Positions 43,837 through 52,685 of a stretch of 64,000 bases of DNA are shown here, in pieces. The notes below the pieces were generated by a model, which saw only the letters and a list, made by a program, of their open reading frames with translations, made no database searches and was not told where the DNA came from. Both the position numbers and the translations under genes were made by a program. Origin of the DNA: Endobacterium cereale (GTDB lineage Bacteria > Pseudomonadota > Alphaproteobacteria > Rhizobiales > Rhizobiaceae). Location of the stretch: NCBI RefSeq assembly GCF_009617585.1, contig NZ_WIXI01000048.1, forward strand, positions 124,001 through 188,000, read 5' to 3'. How positions within the stretch are numbered: position 1 is the stretch's first letter; each line of letters starts with the position of its first letter.

Positions 43837-43883
43837 TGCAAGAAAACTTGCACGTCATAAAACTGTAGCAAGAATACCTTACA
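43837..43883 (+). promoter_or_regulatory. Tandem candidate RpiR operators before the ABC importer operon
   Basis: Site 1 is a perfect palindrome TGCAAG-AAAA-CTTGCA (43837-43852). Site 2, GTAGCAAGAATACCTTACA (43865-43883), is an imperfect copy centred about 30 bp, roughly three helical turns, downstream. Both lie between the rpiR-type gene and the binding-protein start at 43917. The shape resembles palindromes bound by RpiR/HexR-type regulators. The assignment is inference. Confidence 0.5.
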
Positions 43884-43916
43884 CGGCACTCCGAACCCTT
43901 CAACGGAGCCACTTCC

Positions 43917-45029
43917 ATGCGCCGCATCCTCACTGCCACCGCTGCATTTCTGATGACCACCGCTGCTTTCGCACAAGACCTCGACAGCAAGTCCGCTGCC
44001 GACCTGCTGCCGCAGGCAAAACAGGAAGGCAAGGTCACGGTCTATGCCTTTACCAGCCGTATCGGCCGTGTCGAAAAGGCGTTTGAAGCGGCCTACCCGG
44101 GCATCGACATGGTGACCTTCGACATGTCCTCCACCGAGCAGATCGCCCGCATCAAGAGCGAGGCGCAGGCAGGCTTGGCCGGTGCCGACGTGATCTACAT
44201 TTCCGATGCGCCGGTTGTTCTGACCGAGCTTTTCGCCAATAAGCTGGTTGCGCCTTACGTGCCGCCGCGTGTTGCCGGTGATCTTGCCGAAGGGTTCAAG
44301 TCGCCGCTTCTGGCCCAGCGCCTGTCCACCAAGGTTCTGATGTATAACGAGGAAGCGCATCCGCAAGGTTCGCCGGTCAAGAACCTCTGGGACCTGACCA
44401 AACCGGAATGGAAGGGCCGCGTGATCATGGTCGATCCGCTGCAGCGCGGCGATTACCTCGACCTGATGACGGAAATCGTGCTAAAATCCGACGAGATGGC
44501 GACGGCTTACGAAGCCGCTTTCGGCAAGAAGATCGAACTGACGGACGGCAATGAAAATGCCGGCCAGCAGTTCATCACCAACCTGTTTGCCAATGACCTC
44601 GTTCTGGTCGGCTCGACCGACGACGTCAACAAGGCGATCGGCGCCAAGGGTCAGGAAAAGCCGCCGATCGGCTTCACCAGCTATTCCGACCGTCGCGACA
44701 ACGAGGATGAAGGCTGGGCGCTGCAGGTGGCCAACGACGTTGCGCCGTCGAACGGTATCGTTTTCCCGGCGCTTCTGGCGCTGAACTCGAAGCCGGCAAA
44801 CCCTGCTGCCGCCCGCCTCGCTGTCGATTTCATGATGGGTGACGACAGCGAAACCGGTGGCGACGGATTCAAGCCCTTCTACGTTGCCGGCGACTGGGCG
44901 ACCCGCTCCGACATCAAGCCGCACAAGGATGCCATTCCGCTTGCCGACTTCAAGGGCTGGCAGATGGCGCCGGAAGAGACGGCAAAAATCCGCGCCGAAG
45001 TGGCGGATTTCATTCTCGCACTGCAGTGA
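43917..45029 (+). CDS. ABC transporter substrate-binding protein, Fe(III)/AfuA type
   Basis: 370 residues with a clear signal peptide (MRRILTATAAFLMTTAAFAQ|D). The fold features (GKVTVYAFTSRIGRVEKAFE, GADVIYISDAP, LWDLTKPEWKGRVIMVDP, NGIVFPALLALNSKPANPAAA) match the FbpA-like extracellular protein group. Known: some members first labelled iron transporters, such as AfuA, actually bind hexose phosphates. Here the SIS-domain regulator upstream and a phosphatase at the operon's end favour a phosphorylated organic substrate over iron. The ligand is inference. Confidence 0.85.
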   Translation: MRRILTATAAFLMTTAAFAQDLDSKSAADLLPQAKQEGKVTVYAFTSRIGRVEKAFEAAYPGIDMVTFDMSSTEQIARIKSEAQAGLAGADVIYISDAPVVLTELFANKLVAPYVPPRVAGDLAEGFKSPLLAQRLSTKVLMYNEEAHPQGSPVKNLWDLTKPEWKGRVIMVDPLQRGDYLDLMTEIVLKSDEMATAYEAAFGKKIELTDGNENAGQQFITNLFANDLVLVGSTDDVNKAIGAKGQEKPPIGFTSYSDRRDNEDEGWALQVANDVAPSNGIVFPALLALNSKPANPAAARLAVDFMMGDDSETGGDGFKPFYVAGDWATRSDIKPHKDAIPLADFKGWQMAPEETAKIRAEVADFILALQ

Positions 45030-45041
45030 GTTTTTCAAGTG

Positions 45042-45152
45042 GAGACGGGCGGCTTTGTGCGCCTGTCTCTCCAGACGCGGCACCAATCGTTCTCGATGCT
45101 GAAGCGCTTGTATCTGGATCCTCGGTTTAAACCCAAGGATCCAGATACAAGC
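45042..45152 (+). other. Two stem-loops between the binding-protein and permease genes
   Basis: The first hairpin pairs GAGACGGGCG (45042-45051) with CGCCTGTCTC (45060-45069), with one G-U. The second is a perfect 17-bp stem, GCTTGTATCTGGATCCT (45106-45122) with its complement (45136-45152), enclosing GGTTTAAACC. No U-run follows. Such structures often stabilise the binding-protein mRNA and lower downstream permease expression. That role is inferred. Confidence 0.6.
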
Positions 45153-45203
45153 AACACAACATGGCGAGCGGCGAAACCCTGCCCTCGTTATCCGGAGTAC
45201 CAC

Positions 45204-46931
45204 ATGACCACCCTGCTCGGGCCGATCGGTTCAGCACTCAACAAACGCGGCCTGACGCTTGCCATGGCGCTGGCGCTCGTCGTGCTGGTGGCGGCACCGC
45301 TTGCCACCATTCTCGTGCAGACGCTTTACCCATCCTCAGCCGCCTGGGGCGATGTGCTGGCCAGCCGCCTTTCGCAAAACCTCTTCTGGCGCCCGACCAT
45401 CAACACCATGATCATCGGGCTCGGCGTGGCTGCCGGATGCGTGTTGCTGGGTGGCTTTCTCGCCTGGCTGGTCGTCATGACCGACATTCCCGGCCGCCCT
45501 GCGATCGCATTCATGGCAACGCTGCCCTTCATGATCCCGAGTTTTGCCACGGCACTTGCCTGGGGAACCGTCTTCCGCAACGGCCGTGTCGGCGGCGGAG
45601 GCGGCCTGCTGGAAGGCCTCGGCTTTGCCGTGCCCGACTGGCTGTCATGGGGCATGACACCGACCATCGTCGTGTTGATCGCCCATTATTATTCGCTGGC
45701 CTTCACCGTCATTGCCGCAGCCCTTGCCACCGTCAACGGTGATCTCGTCGAAGCCGCGCAGATGACCGGCGCCTCGCGCAAACGTATCCTGTTCGGCATC
45801 GTGCTGCCCGTCGTCACGCCCGCCATCATCGCCGGTGGGTCGCTGGCCTTTGCCGGTGCCGTTTCCAATTTTGCCGCCCCTGCCCTGCTTGGCCTGCCGG
45901 TGCGCATGCAGACGCTTTCCACCCGCCTGTTCGGCATGATCGAGATCGGCCAGACGGAGCGCGGTTATGTTCTCGCTATTCTGCTGATCGGCATTTCCGC
46001 GATTTTCCTCGGGCTTGGCAACCGCATGCTCTCCGGCCGCCGCAGCTTTGCGACCATCGGCGGCAAAGGGGCAAAACCGCGCTGCTTCGCGCTTGGTGGC
46101 GCGCGTCTGCCACTGACCATGGCAGCATGGGTGATCTGTATTCTCACCACCATCCTGCCGATCCTGCTGCTCGTCGCGGCAAGCCTTGCACCGTCCTCGC
46201 TCTCGCTGTTTTCCGACTGGACGCTGCATTACTGGATCGGCTCTTCCGACCCCGCCTTTGCCCGTGGCCAGCCCGGCATTTTTCATAATCCGCTGCTTCT
46301 CTCGGCGCTGACGACGACGCTGATCCTCGGCGCCTCGGTTGCATTGGCCGCAAACATCATCGGCATCCTGATCGCCGTGGCCCTCACGCGGCAAAAAGTG
46401 CCGGTGCTGAGCAACCTCGTTTCGCAGCTCAGCTTTCTGCCCATGCTGTTGCCCGGCATCGCCTTTGCCGCCGCCTATATCGCGCTTTACGGCGCGCCGA
46501 TTGGCCCGTTACCGGCGCTTTACGGTACCAAGCTGCTGCTGGCGCTGGCACTCACCGCCGCCATGTTGCCCTTCGCGGTGCAGACGGGCCGCGCCACAGT
46601 CTCGCAGATTTCGGGCGATATCGACGAGGCGGCGCGCATGACCGGAGCCGGTTTCTTCCGCAGGTTAGGCGCCATCACGCTGCCGCTTGCCGCGCGTGGT
46701 CTGGCGGCAGGCCTGCTGATCACCTTCGTCAACGTCATCGGCGATCTGGCAATCACCATTCTTCTCTACACGCCGACCTCACCGCTTCTGGCCGTGCTGT
46801 CCTATTCCTATGCATCCGACGGGTTCCACCAGTTCGCCAATGCGGTGACGCTGGTCATCCTGATCATTTCCATGCTGGCCACCGGCGCCGCCACGCTTCT
46901 GCGCGGCCGCCGTCGCCAGTCCTTCACTTGA
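45204..46931 (+). CDS. ABC transporter permease, two-domain FbpB-like
   Basis: 575 residues from ATG 45204 (MTTLLGPIGSAL) with GGAG eight bases upstream; the in-frame extension to 45039 runs through the hairpins and is not coding. About twelve membrane spans form two homologous permease halves. Each half has an EAA loop: EAAQMTGASRKRILFGIVLPVVTP and DEAARMTGAGFFRRLGAITLPL. Known: this fused permease type pairs with FbpA-like binding proteins for iron, 2-aminoethylphosphonate or sugar phosphates. It is followed ten bases later by its ATPase. Confidence 0.88.
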   Translation: MTTLLGPIGSALNKRGLTLAMALALVVLVAAPLATILVQTLYPSSAAWGDVLASRLSQNLFWRPTINTMIIGLGVAAGCVLLGGFLAWLVVMTDIPGRPAIAFMATLPFMIPSFATALAWGTVFRNGRVGGGGGLLEGLGFAVPDWLSWGMTPTIVVLIAHYYSLAFTVIAAALATVNGDLVEAAQMTGASRKRILFGIVLPVVTPAIIAGGSLAFAGAVSNFAAPALLGLPVRMQTLSTRLFGMIEIGQTERGYVLAILLIGISAIFLGLGNRMLSGRRSFATIGGKGAKPRCFALGGARLPLTMAAWVICILTTILPILLLVAASLAPSSLSLFSDWTLHYWIGSSDPAFARGQPGIFHNPLLLSALTTTLILGASVALAANIIGILIAVALTRQKVPVLSNLVSQLSFLPMLLPGIAFAAAYIALYGAPIGPLPALYGTKLLLALALTAAMLPFAVQTGRATVSQISGDIDEAARMTGAGFFRRLGAITLPLAARGLAAGLLITFVNVIGDLAITILLYTPTSPLLAVLSYSYASDGFHQFANAVTLVILIISMLATGAATLLRGRRRQSFT

Positions 46932-46940
46932 GGTCACGCC

Positions 46941-47981
46941 GTGATTTCCCTCGAAAACATCACAAAATCCTTTGGCAACTCCAATGCCGTTTCAAATGTG
47001 AGCTTTTCCGTGCCGGAAGGTTCGTTTCTGGTCCTGCTTGGCCCCTCCGGCTGCGGCAAGAGCACCATGCTACGCATGCTGGCGGGACTTGACCAGCCGA
47101 CATCCGGCAAAATGCAGTTCGGCGATACTTTGGTGGCCGATGGCAACACTGGCCATTCGCTGCCGCCCGCCGATCGCAATGCCGGCCTGGTGTTCCAGTC
47201 CTATGCGCTATGGCCGCATATGACGGTGGCCGGCAATATCGAATGGCCGCTGAAGGTGGCAAAGCTGCCGACAGAAGAACGGCGCGCACGCGTGTTGGAA
47301 GTCATGGAAATGCTCGGCATCGAAAAACTCGCCAACCGTTATCCCGGTGAAATTTCCGGCGGCCAGCAGCAGCGCGTGGCGCTGGCCCGCATGATCGCAC
47401 CGCGGCCAAAAGTGATGTTGTTCGATGAGCCGCTTTCCAATCTGGACGCCACCTTGCGCGTGGAAATGCGGTTCGAACTGCTGAAGGTTCACGCGGCGAC
47501 AGGTGCCACCGCCGTCTACGTCACCCACGATCAGGTGGAGGCCATGACCATGGCGACGCATGTCGCGGTGATGAATAATGGCCGTATCGAACAGTTCGAC
47601 GCGCCGGACAGGCTGCTGGCCGAACCGGCCTCGGCCTTCGTCGCCGGATTCGTCGGCACGCCGGCGGCAAACCTCATCCCGATCGAAAACGGAAAATGGT
47701 TCGGCACCATGCCCGATCCACTGCTGCGCGATCAATCCGGCCACGCCATGGTGCGCGCCGAACAGATCACGGTGGCCGACGAGGACGGCCCACGCACATT
47801 CGAGGCGGTTCTGGCCGAAGTCGTGCCAATGGCCGGCCGTTTTCTGGTGACCGGCATCGCCCACGGCATTCGCATCACCGCTGTCTCCGATCAGGTGGCA
47901 CGCCCGTCGGGGAAACTGCGCTTCCGCCTTCCATCCGCGCCAGCGGCAATTTTTGATAAACAGGGAACACGCATTTCATGA
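46941..47981 (+). CDS. ABC transporter ATP-binding protein (FbpC/PotA-like)
   Basis: 346 residues starting at GTG. Walker A GPSGCGKST, Q-loop FQSYALWPH, signature EISGGQQQRVALARM, Walker B VMLFDEPLSNLD and the switch His (YVTHDQVEAM) are all present. A C-terminal TOBE-like extension runs from about residue 240, as in MalK/FbpC-type importers. It overlaps the following phosphatase gene by 4 bp (ATGA), which ties that enzyme to the transporter. Confidence 0.92.
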   Translation: MISLENITKSFGNSNAVSNVSFSVPEGSFLVLLGPSGCGKSTMLRMLAGLDQPTSGKMQFGDTLVADGNTGHSLPPADRNAGLVFQSYALWPHMTVAGNIEWPLKVAKLPTEERRARVLEVMEMLGIEKLANRYPGEISGGQQQRVALARMIAPRPKVMLFDEPLSNLDATLRVEMRFELLKVHAATGATAVYVTHDQVEAMTMATHVAVMNNGRIEQFDAPDRLLAEPASAFVAGFVGTPAANLIPIENGKWFGTMPDPLLRDQSGHAMVRAEQITVADEDGPRTFEAVLAEVVPMAGRFLVTGIAHGIRITAVSDQVARPSGKLRFRLPSAPAAIFDKQGTRIS

Positions 47982-48577
47982 AACGCATCCTTCTGGTTCG
48001 CCACGGCGAAAGCGAATGGAACGCCATCCGCCGCCTGCAGGGACAGGCCGATATCGAACTTTCGACACGCGGCAAACAGCAGGCCAGCGCCTTGGCACCG
48101 ATGGTGGCGAGCTTCAATCCCGGCCTTGTGCTGACCTCCGATCTCAAGCGTGCGGCCGATACGGCGGCTCTTCTCGGCCATGCGGATGCGGTGCGCGAAC
48201 CTCTTCTTCGCGAACAGAATGTCGGCGCATGGACGGGCATGGAAATCGCCCAGCTGGTAGCGGACGCGCCGAGCGCCTATGCCGGCTGGCGGGCCGGCAC
48301 GTTTGCCCCGGAGAACGGTGAGATCTGGGCCGATTTTCGCGCCCGTATCCGTCAGGCACTGGACCGGGCAATCACTGCCGAAGCCGAGACGGTTCTGATG
48401 GTCTGCCATGGTGGCGTCATCCGCGCCGCCCTCGATGGTGCACTCGGCCTGTCTCCGGCGCGCATCATCCCGGTCGGACCGGCCAGCCTGACAATTCTTG
48501 CCTTTCCGAGAGGCGAACCGCGGCTGGAAGTGTTCAATGCCACGACATTCGCGCCGATCATCGACGCGCCGGACTGA
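47978..48577 (+). CDS. Histidine phosphatase family protein (phosphoglycerate mutase-like)
   Basis: 199 residues. The catalytic RHGESEWN motif (His9) starts the protein, with the second His in MVCHGGVIRAAL and the proton donor Glu region LLREQNVGAWTGME. It is short like cofactor-dependent phosphatases (GpmB/CobC type) and has no signal peptide, so it is cytosolic. Translational coupling to the ABC ATPase suggests it dephosphorylates the imported compound. Only 6 bp separate it from the convergent DUF2478 gene. Confidence 0.85.
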   Translation: MKRILLVRHGESEWNAIRRLQGQADIELSTRGKQQASALAPMVASFNPGLVLTSDLKRAADTAALLGHADAVREPLLREQNVGAWTGMEIAQLVADAPSAYAGWRAGTFAPENGEIWADFRARIRQALDRAITAEAETVLMVCHGGVIRAALDGALGLSPARIIPVGPASLTILAFPRGEPRLEVFNATTFAPIIDAPD

Positions 48578-48583
48578 GGCCGG

Positions 48584-49123
48584 TTACATTCCGGTACCAC
48601 CACGCCCAAGGACAGAGCGGCACCAGGTGAGAACGGCCTCTTCATCAAAAGGCAGCAGCACCGACATATCGCCCGTATAGGCATTCCAGCCTTCGACATG
48701 CTCCGGCTTGACGGAGGTCAACACTGGCACGTCCAGTTCAAGGGCCTTTTCGTAGACCGCACGCAGACCGTTACCCTCGGTTTCCGTGCGACCGAAACGA
48801 TTAAGAACGAGAACTTCCATCTGCTTATTCATCCGAGCAAGCGTTCTGCCTGCCAGATCGGCAAGAACACCTGTGTCCAGACGACAGCCAGAACCGGGAC
48901 CACCCCGTGGCTGCATGATGGTAAAGGTTTCACCAGTCTCGATATCCTTCGCGACAACCTCGGCATCATGGCCGGCCGGCACGGGATATTCCCGCTGCAC
49001 GTGACCGGCGACACGCACCCCATCCGCCATCAGCGTTTTGATGAGCGAATCGAACAGCGGTTCGGCGGAGGTGCCCTTTGGCAGCACGATGGCGGCCAGC
49101 GGAGCAGAGCGCATGTTCGGCAT
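48584..49123 (-). CDS. DUF2478 family protein
   Basis: 179 residues, the usual size for DUF2478. Seen: LAAIVLPKGTSAEPLFDSLI at the start, GVRVAGHVQREY, GSGCRLDTGVLADLAGR, VLVLNRFGRTETEGNGLR and a C-terminal W..Y.GDMSVLLP stretch, all family-like. Known: members are putative nucleotide-binding proteins sometimes near molybdate or metal transport genes; the function is not established. It is divergent from the TonB-dependent receptor across 395 bp, so a link to metal supply is possible. Confidence 0.75.
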   Translation of the reverse strand: MPNMRSAPLAAIVLPKGTSAEPLFDSLIKTLMADGVRVAGHVQREYPVPAGHDAEVVAKDIETGETFTIMQPRGGPGSGCRLDTGVLADLAGRTLARMNKQMEVLVLNRFGRTETEGNGLRAVYEKALELDVPVLTSVKPEHVEGWNAYTGDMSVLLPFDEEAVLTWCRSVLGRGGTGM

Positions 49124-49348
49124 GGGGCTTCCCGGTTCAATCCTATCTCAGCCGACATAACTGATTGCGGCGAGCCTTGCACCTTCGAATGACAGCTTAT
49201 GGGCGGCAGTTTTTAACCTGCTGCGTGTCCCATCCGTCGGGCCGGTTTTGTGCAATGCGGCCACACCATGAGCGAATATGGACGCTTGCGGAAAAACTGG
49301 CTGCAAAATTCCACGGTTTTTTACAAATTGTCTGGAAGCTACAATACC

Positions 49349-49363
49349 TGAGAAGCTAACTCA
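49349..49363 (+). promoter_or_regulatory. RirA-type iron-responsive box (TGA-N9-TCA)
   Basis: The element TGAGAAGCTAACTCA fits the rhizobial IRO motif TGA-N9-TCA bound by the iron regulator RirA. It sits inside a larger dyad ACCTGAG-N7-CTCAGGT (49346-49366), about 155 bp before the TonB receptor start. The rest of the 395-bp gap (49124-49518) holds no convincing gene. The consensus is short, so the support comes mainly from location. Confidence 0.5.
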
Positions 49364-49518
49364 GGTTAGTAAATTTCCGGGACATCACATCGGCGTTACC
49401 TGTCAGTTCCTCTCCGGAACATGGCAGTCCTCGTTTCATGCGACATCTCCCGTAAAAGGAAAGCGGCGCTTCCGGGCCAAGGTCCTTCAGTGTCTAATTA
49501 ATCTTTGGAACGTGAAAC

Positions 49519-51621
49519 ATGAACAGCAAAAGAACCGGCCGAACCAAGCGACGTATCCTCACACGCCGAGTCAACACGGTTCTTCTGAGTTGCACAGCGA
49601 TCATCGCACTGACGCCCGGACTGGTGGTTGCACAGGAGGCGGATTCAGGCTCCACAACTGTTCTCCAGACCATTACCGTTCAGGGCAATGGCGGCGATGA
49701 CGATTCGAAGACGATCGTTGCCAATCGCACGACCGGTGCGGGCAAGCTGCCAGGCGAAGTGCTGACCACGCCTGCTTCTGTGTCCGTCGTCACCGCCAAG
49801 GAAATCCAGGAACGCGGCGCAACCAGCGTCGAACAGGTCGTTCAATATACGGCCGGCGTAGTCACCGATTTCTACGGTGCCGATGACCGCTTCGATTATT
49901 TCGACATTCGCGGCTTCACGCCTTACACCTACCGCGACGGTCTGGCGATCGGCAGAACGTTTGGCGGCGTCAAGGAAGAGCCCTATGCCTACGAGCGTCT
50001 CGAAGTCCTAAAGGGCGTCAGCTCGGCGGGCTTTGGCGTAGCCGAACCGGGTGGCTCCGTGAACTACGTCAGCAAGACGCCCAAGAGCGAGCGTTTCGGC
50101 GAGGTCTATACGACCGGCGGCTCTTATGCGCACAAGGAAGTCGGCTTCGATTTCGGCGACAACATCACGCAGGACGACACGCTTTCCTACCGTCTGACCG
50201 GCAAGCTGCAGCGCGCCGATGCGGAATACGATTTTTCGCGTGACGACGAAAACTTCTTCATGGGTGGCCTGACCTGGCGCCCGACTGACGCAACCAGCCT
50301 GACCTTCGTCTACGACCATCTGGACAAGAAGGGCGTTCCGGGCAGCGGCGGCTATCCGCTGGAAGGCGATTTTGACCGATCCGCATTTTTCGGCGAGCCG
50401 GACTATTACTTCAACAACGTGAACCGCAACAGCTACAGCCTGATGTTCGACCATGACTTCGGCAATGGTCTGACCTTCGGCTCCAAGGCGCGCTACAGCA
50501 GTTCGCAGGTGAATGCTGCCAGCGCCTATCTCTTGGCGACCGACAATGCCACGAACACGGCCACACGCTATTTCTACGGCAGCAATAAATCCTATGATCA
50601 GTTCATCGTCGACGCGAACCTGACCTATGAGGCGAATTTCGACAGCGTGGACAGCCGCACGCTTGTTGGTGTCGAATACAACGACTACCAATCGGACAAC
50701 TATACGCTCTACACGGACGCGGCCCCGATCAACTGGCTGAACCCGATCTATTCCGGTGGCCCGGCGGCCGGCACAGCACTGTCGTTGGAAACCGACGAGC
50801 AGACGACAAAGGCGCTTTATCTGCAAGAAGAGTTGACGTTTGCCGATAGGCTGACAGTGAGCCTTGGCCTCCGCAACGATTGGCTTGATCTGACGAGCGG
50901 CACGACCTCCGACGACCACAGCGAATTCACCAAGCGTATCGGCGCAAGCTACAAGATCACCCCAGAACTGGCAGCCTTTGCCAGCTACGGTGAATCGGTG
51001 GCACCGCCAACGACAGGAGCCGAACCAACAACCGGAAAACAGTATGAAGTCGGCTTGAAATACAAGCCGGACGCGTTTCCGGCGCTGTTCACGGCATCAT
51101 TTTATGATCTGACGAAGGAAAACATCACAACCTACGATTACGTCACCTATCTGCCGACCACGGTCGCGAAGGTCCGCAATCGCGGTATCGAGCTTGAGGC
51201 CAAGGCTGAAGTCACGGACAATATCAACCTGATCGCCGCCTACAGCTACATCGACTCCAAGATCGATGAACCCGGTGGCGACAATGATGGCAACCGCCTC
51301 ATGCGCGTGCCGGAGCATGTGGCATCCGTCTGGGGCACCTATACGCTGCAGGGCGATGGCGCGCGTGGCGACATGACATTCGGTCTCGGCGCACGATACA
51401 TGGGCGAATATTTCACCAATATCGAGAACACCACTTACGGCGAGGAATCGATCCTGTTCGATGCCGCCTTTACCTACAAGGTGCGCGAGAACACGACATT
51501 CCAGCTGAATGTCAGCAACCTGTTTGACGAAAAGCACATTGCCCAGCGCGACGATGCTGCTGGCGTCAAGTTCTACAACGCGGGCCGTACCATCATGGCG
51601 ACACTGCGCCAGAGCTGGTAA
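49519..51621 (+). CDS. TonB-dependent siderophore receptor
   Basis: 700 residues. A long signal peptide ends near LVVAQ|EA, followed by a TonB-box-like LQTITVQG. The plug domain (about 65-175) shows TTPASVSVVTAKEIQERG, DIRGFTPYTYRDGL and YERLEVLKGVSSAGFG. The remainder is a 22-strand-type barrel ending in Trp (ATLRQSW), the outer-membrane insertion signature. It matches the FhuA/FoxA-like siderophore subfamily (hydroxamates are typical). The iron box upstream and an AraC regulator downstream fit iron-starvation induction. Confidence 0.92.
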   Translation: MNSKRTGRTKRRILTRRVNTVLLSCTAIIALTPGLVVAQEADSGSTTVLQTITVQGNGGDDDSKTIVANRTTGAGKLPGEVLTTPASVSVVTAKEIQERGATSVEQVVQYTAGVVTDFYGADDRFDYFDIRGFTPYTYRDGLAIGRTFGGVKEEPYAYERLEVLKGVSSAGFGVAEPGGSVNYVSKTPKSERFGEVYTTGGSYAHKEVGFDFGDNITQDDTLSYRLTGKLQRADAEYDFSRDDENFFMGGLTWRPTDATSLTFVYDHLDKKGVPGSGGYPLEGDFDRSAFFGEPDYYFNNVNRNSYSLMFDHDFGNGLTFGSKARYSSSQVNAASAYLLATDNATNTATRYFYGSNKSYDQFIVDANLTYEANFDSVDSRTLVGVEYNDYQSDNYTLYTDAAPINWLNPIYSGGPAAGTALSLETDEQTTKALYLQEELTFADRLTVSLGLRNDWLDLTSGTTSDDHSEFTKRIGASYKITPELAAFASYGESVAPPTTGAEPTTGKQYEVGLKYKPDAFPALFTASFYDLTKENITTYDYVTYLPTTVAKVRNRGIELEAKAEVTDNINLIAAYSYIDSKIDEPGGDNDGNRLMRVPEHVASVWGTYTLQGDGARGDMTFGLGARYMGEYFTNIENTTYGEESILFDAAFTYKVRENTTFQLNVSNLFDEKHIAQRDDAAGVKFYNAGRTIMATLRQSW

Positions 51622-51629
51622 AATAACAA

Positions 51630-51662
51630 AACCCCGCCCCGATATTTCCGGGCGGGGTTTTT
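51630..51662. terminator. Terminator between the TonB receptor and AraC genes
   Basis: A perfect 10-bp stem AACCCCGCCC/GGGCGGGGTT (51630-51639, 51650-51659) is followed by a run of T on the plus strand. A-rich sequence lies on the other side, so it may act in both directions for these convergent genes. Confidence 0.85.
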
Positions 51663-51687
51663 CGTTCAGATCGGATCGAGGTCGCCT

Positions 51688-52581
51688 TTAGCGCGCCTTA
51701 TGCATGCGTCGCCAAGAGGCCGGGGTATCTCCGACCACCTGCTTGAATGTCTTGGTCAGATGCGCCTGATCGGTAAAGCCGAGTTTCGCGGCCACATCCG
51801 TCACCGTCATGTCGCTTTCGAGCATGATCTGCTGGGCGAGTTCAACCCGACGGCCCAGTTGCCACTGCAGCGGTGTCTGGCCGGTCGTGTTCTTGAAAAC
51901 CTTGTTGAACCAGCTTTCCGACAATCCGACAGTGGCGGCCATTTCCGCAACAGTCAGCCGAAGGCCGCCATCCATTGCCGCGCGAGAAACAAGCTTGTTC
52001 AGCTGTGCCTGCGAAAGCTTGTATTTCCACCCTTCGTCATCATCGATCGGAATATCGAGGAGCCCGGTGACGAGGCTACCGACCAGACTTTCGGCATAGA
52101 CCAGGTGCCGGCTCGGCTTATCCACCTCATGGACCAGCAGGTTCGCAAGGGGTTCGATGGAACCGATATCATGCATTTCCACAGGCCGCACCAGTGCCGC
52201 TCTCGCCGCCGACGTGCCGAGCGACGGCGTTAAAAACTTCAAGAGGCGGTCACGATGAATATGCACATCGAGATGCGAAAAGCGGTGGTCTGCACAGGCA
52301 GAAGTCCACATGGGAACTCCAGCCGGCACATAGATGGCGCGGCACATGGCGCGGAGATCCAGGCCCGGGCCTTCACTTTGGTTCGACATGTTGAACTGGG
52401 CAGAGATGTCGTTGAAGAAGATCATCACACGAGGATCGGTCGAAACGTAATATCCCTTGGCGCCGACCTTGCAGCTTGCCTCCCAAAAGACGCCGACCGC
52501 CCCGTCGAGGCAACGCCATTTGACCGGCGCCGTCGGCGTGATGCCTTGCGTATAGGCAGTCATGGATGGGATGTAGGACAC
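51688..52581 (-). CDS. AraC-family transcriptional regulator
   Basis: 297 residues from GTG 52581; ATG 52563 (MTAYTQGITP) is an equally plausible start, and neither has a strong ribosome site. The C-terminal pair of helix-turn-helices is clear: LTVAEMAATVGLSESWFNKVFK and MTVTDVAAKLGFTDQAHLTKTFK, followed by GDTPASWRR. The N-terminal 190 residues are an effector domain without a recognised ligand. It lies convergent with the TonB receptor, like other AraC regulators that respond to ferric siderophores. Control of that receptor is inferred. Confidence 0.88.
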   Translation of the reverse strand: MSYIPSMTAYTQGITPTAPVKWRCLDGAVGVFWEASCKVGAKGYYVSTDPRVMIFFNDISAQFNMSNQSEGPGLDLRAMCRAIYVPAGVPMWTSACADHRFSHLDVHIHRDRLLKFLTPSLGTSAARAALVRPVEMHDIGSIEPLANLLVHEVDKPSRHLVYAESLVGSLVTGLLDIPIDDDEGWKYKLSQAQLNKLVSRAAMDGGLRLTVAEMAATVGLSESWFNKVFKNTTGQTPLQWQLGRRVELAQQIMLESDMTVTDVAAKLGFTDQAHLTKTFKQVVGDTPASWRRMHKAR

Positions 52582-52685
52582 CTAGGAACCCGTATATGGC
52601 GGGGCAAAAGCCTCAAAAGTTGATCAGCGTTATCATCTCTCGGCAAGGGGGGCAATCAACCGCCGATCGGTGCGGTGAACCCCGA

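Noticed and set aside
45039..45203. N-terminal extension of the ABC permease
   Set aside because: It would translate through the two intercistronic hairpins. ATG 45204 has a proper GGAG site and begins the permease homology.
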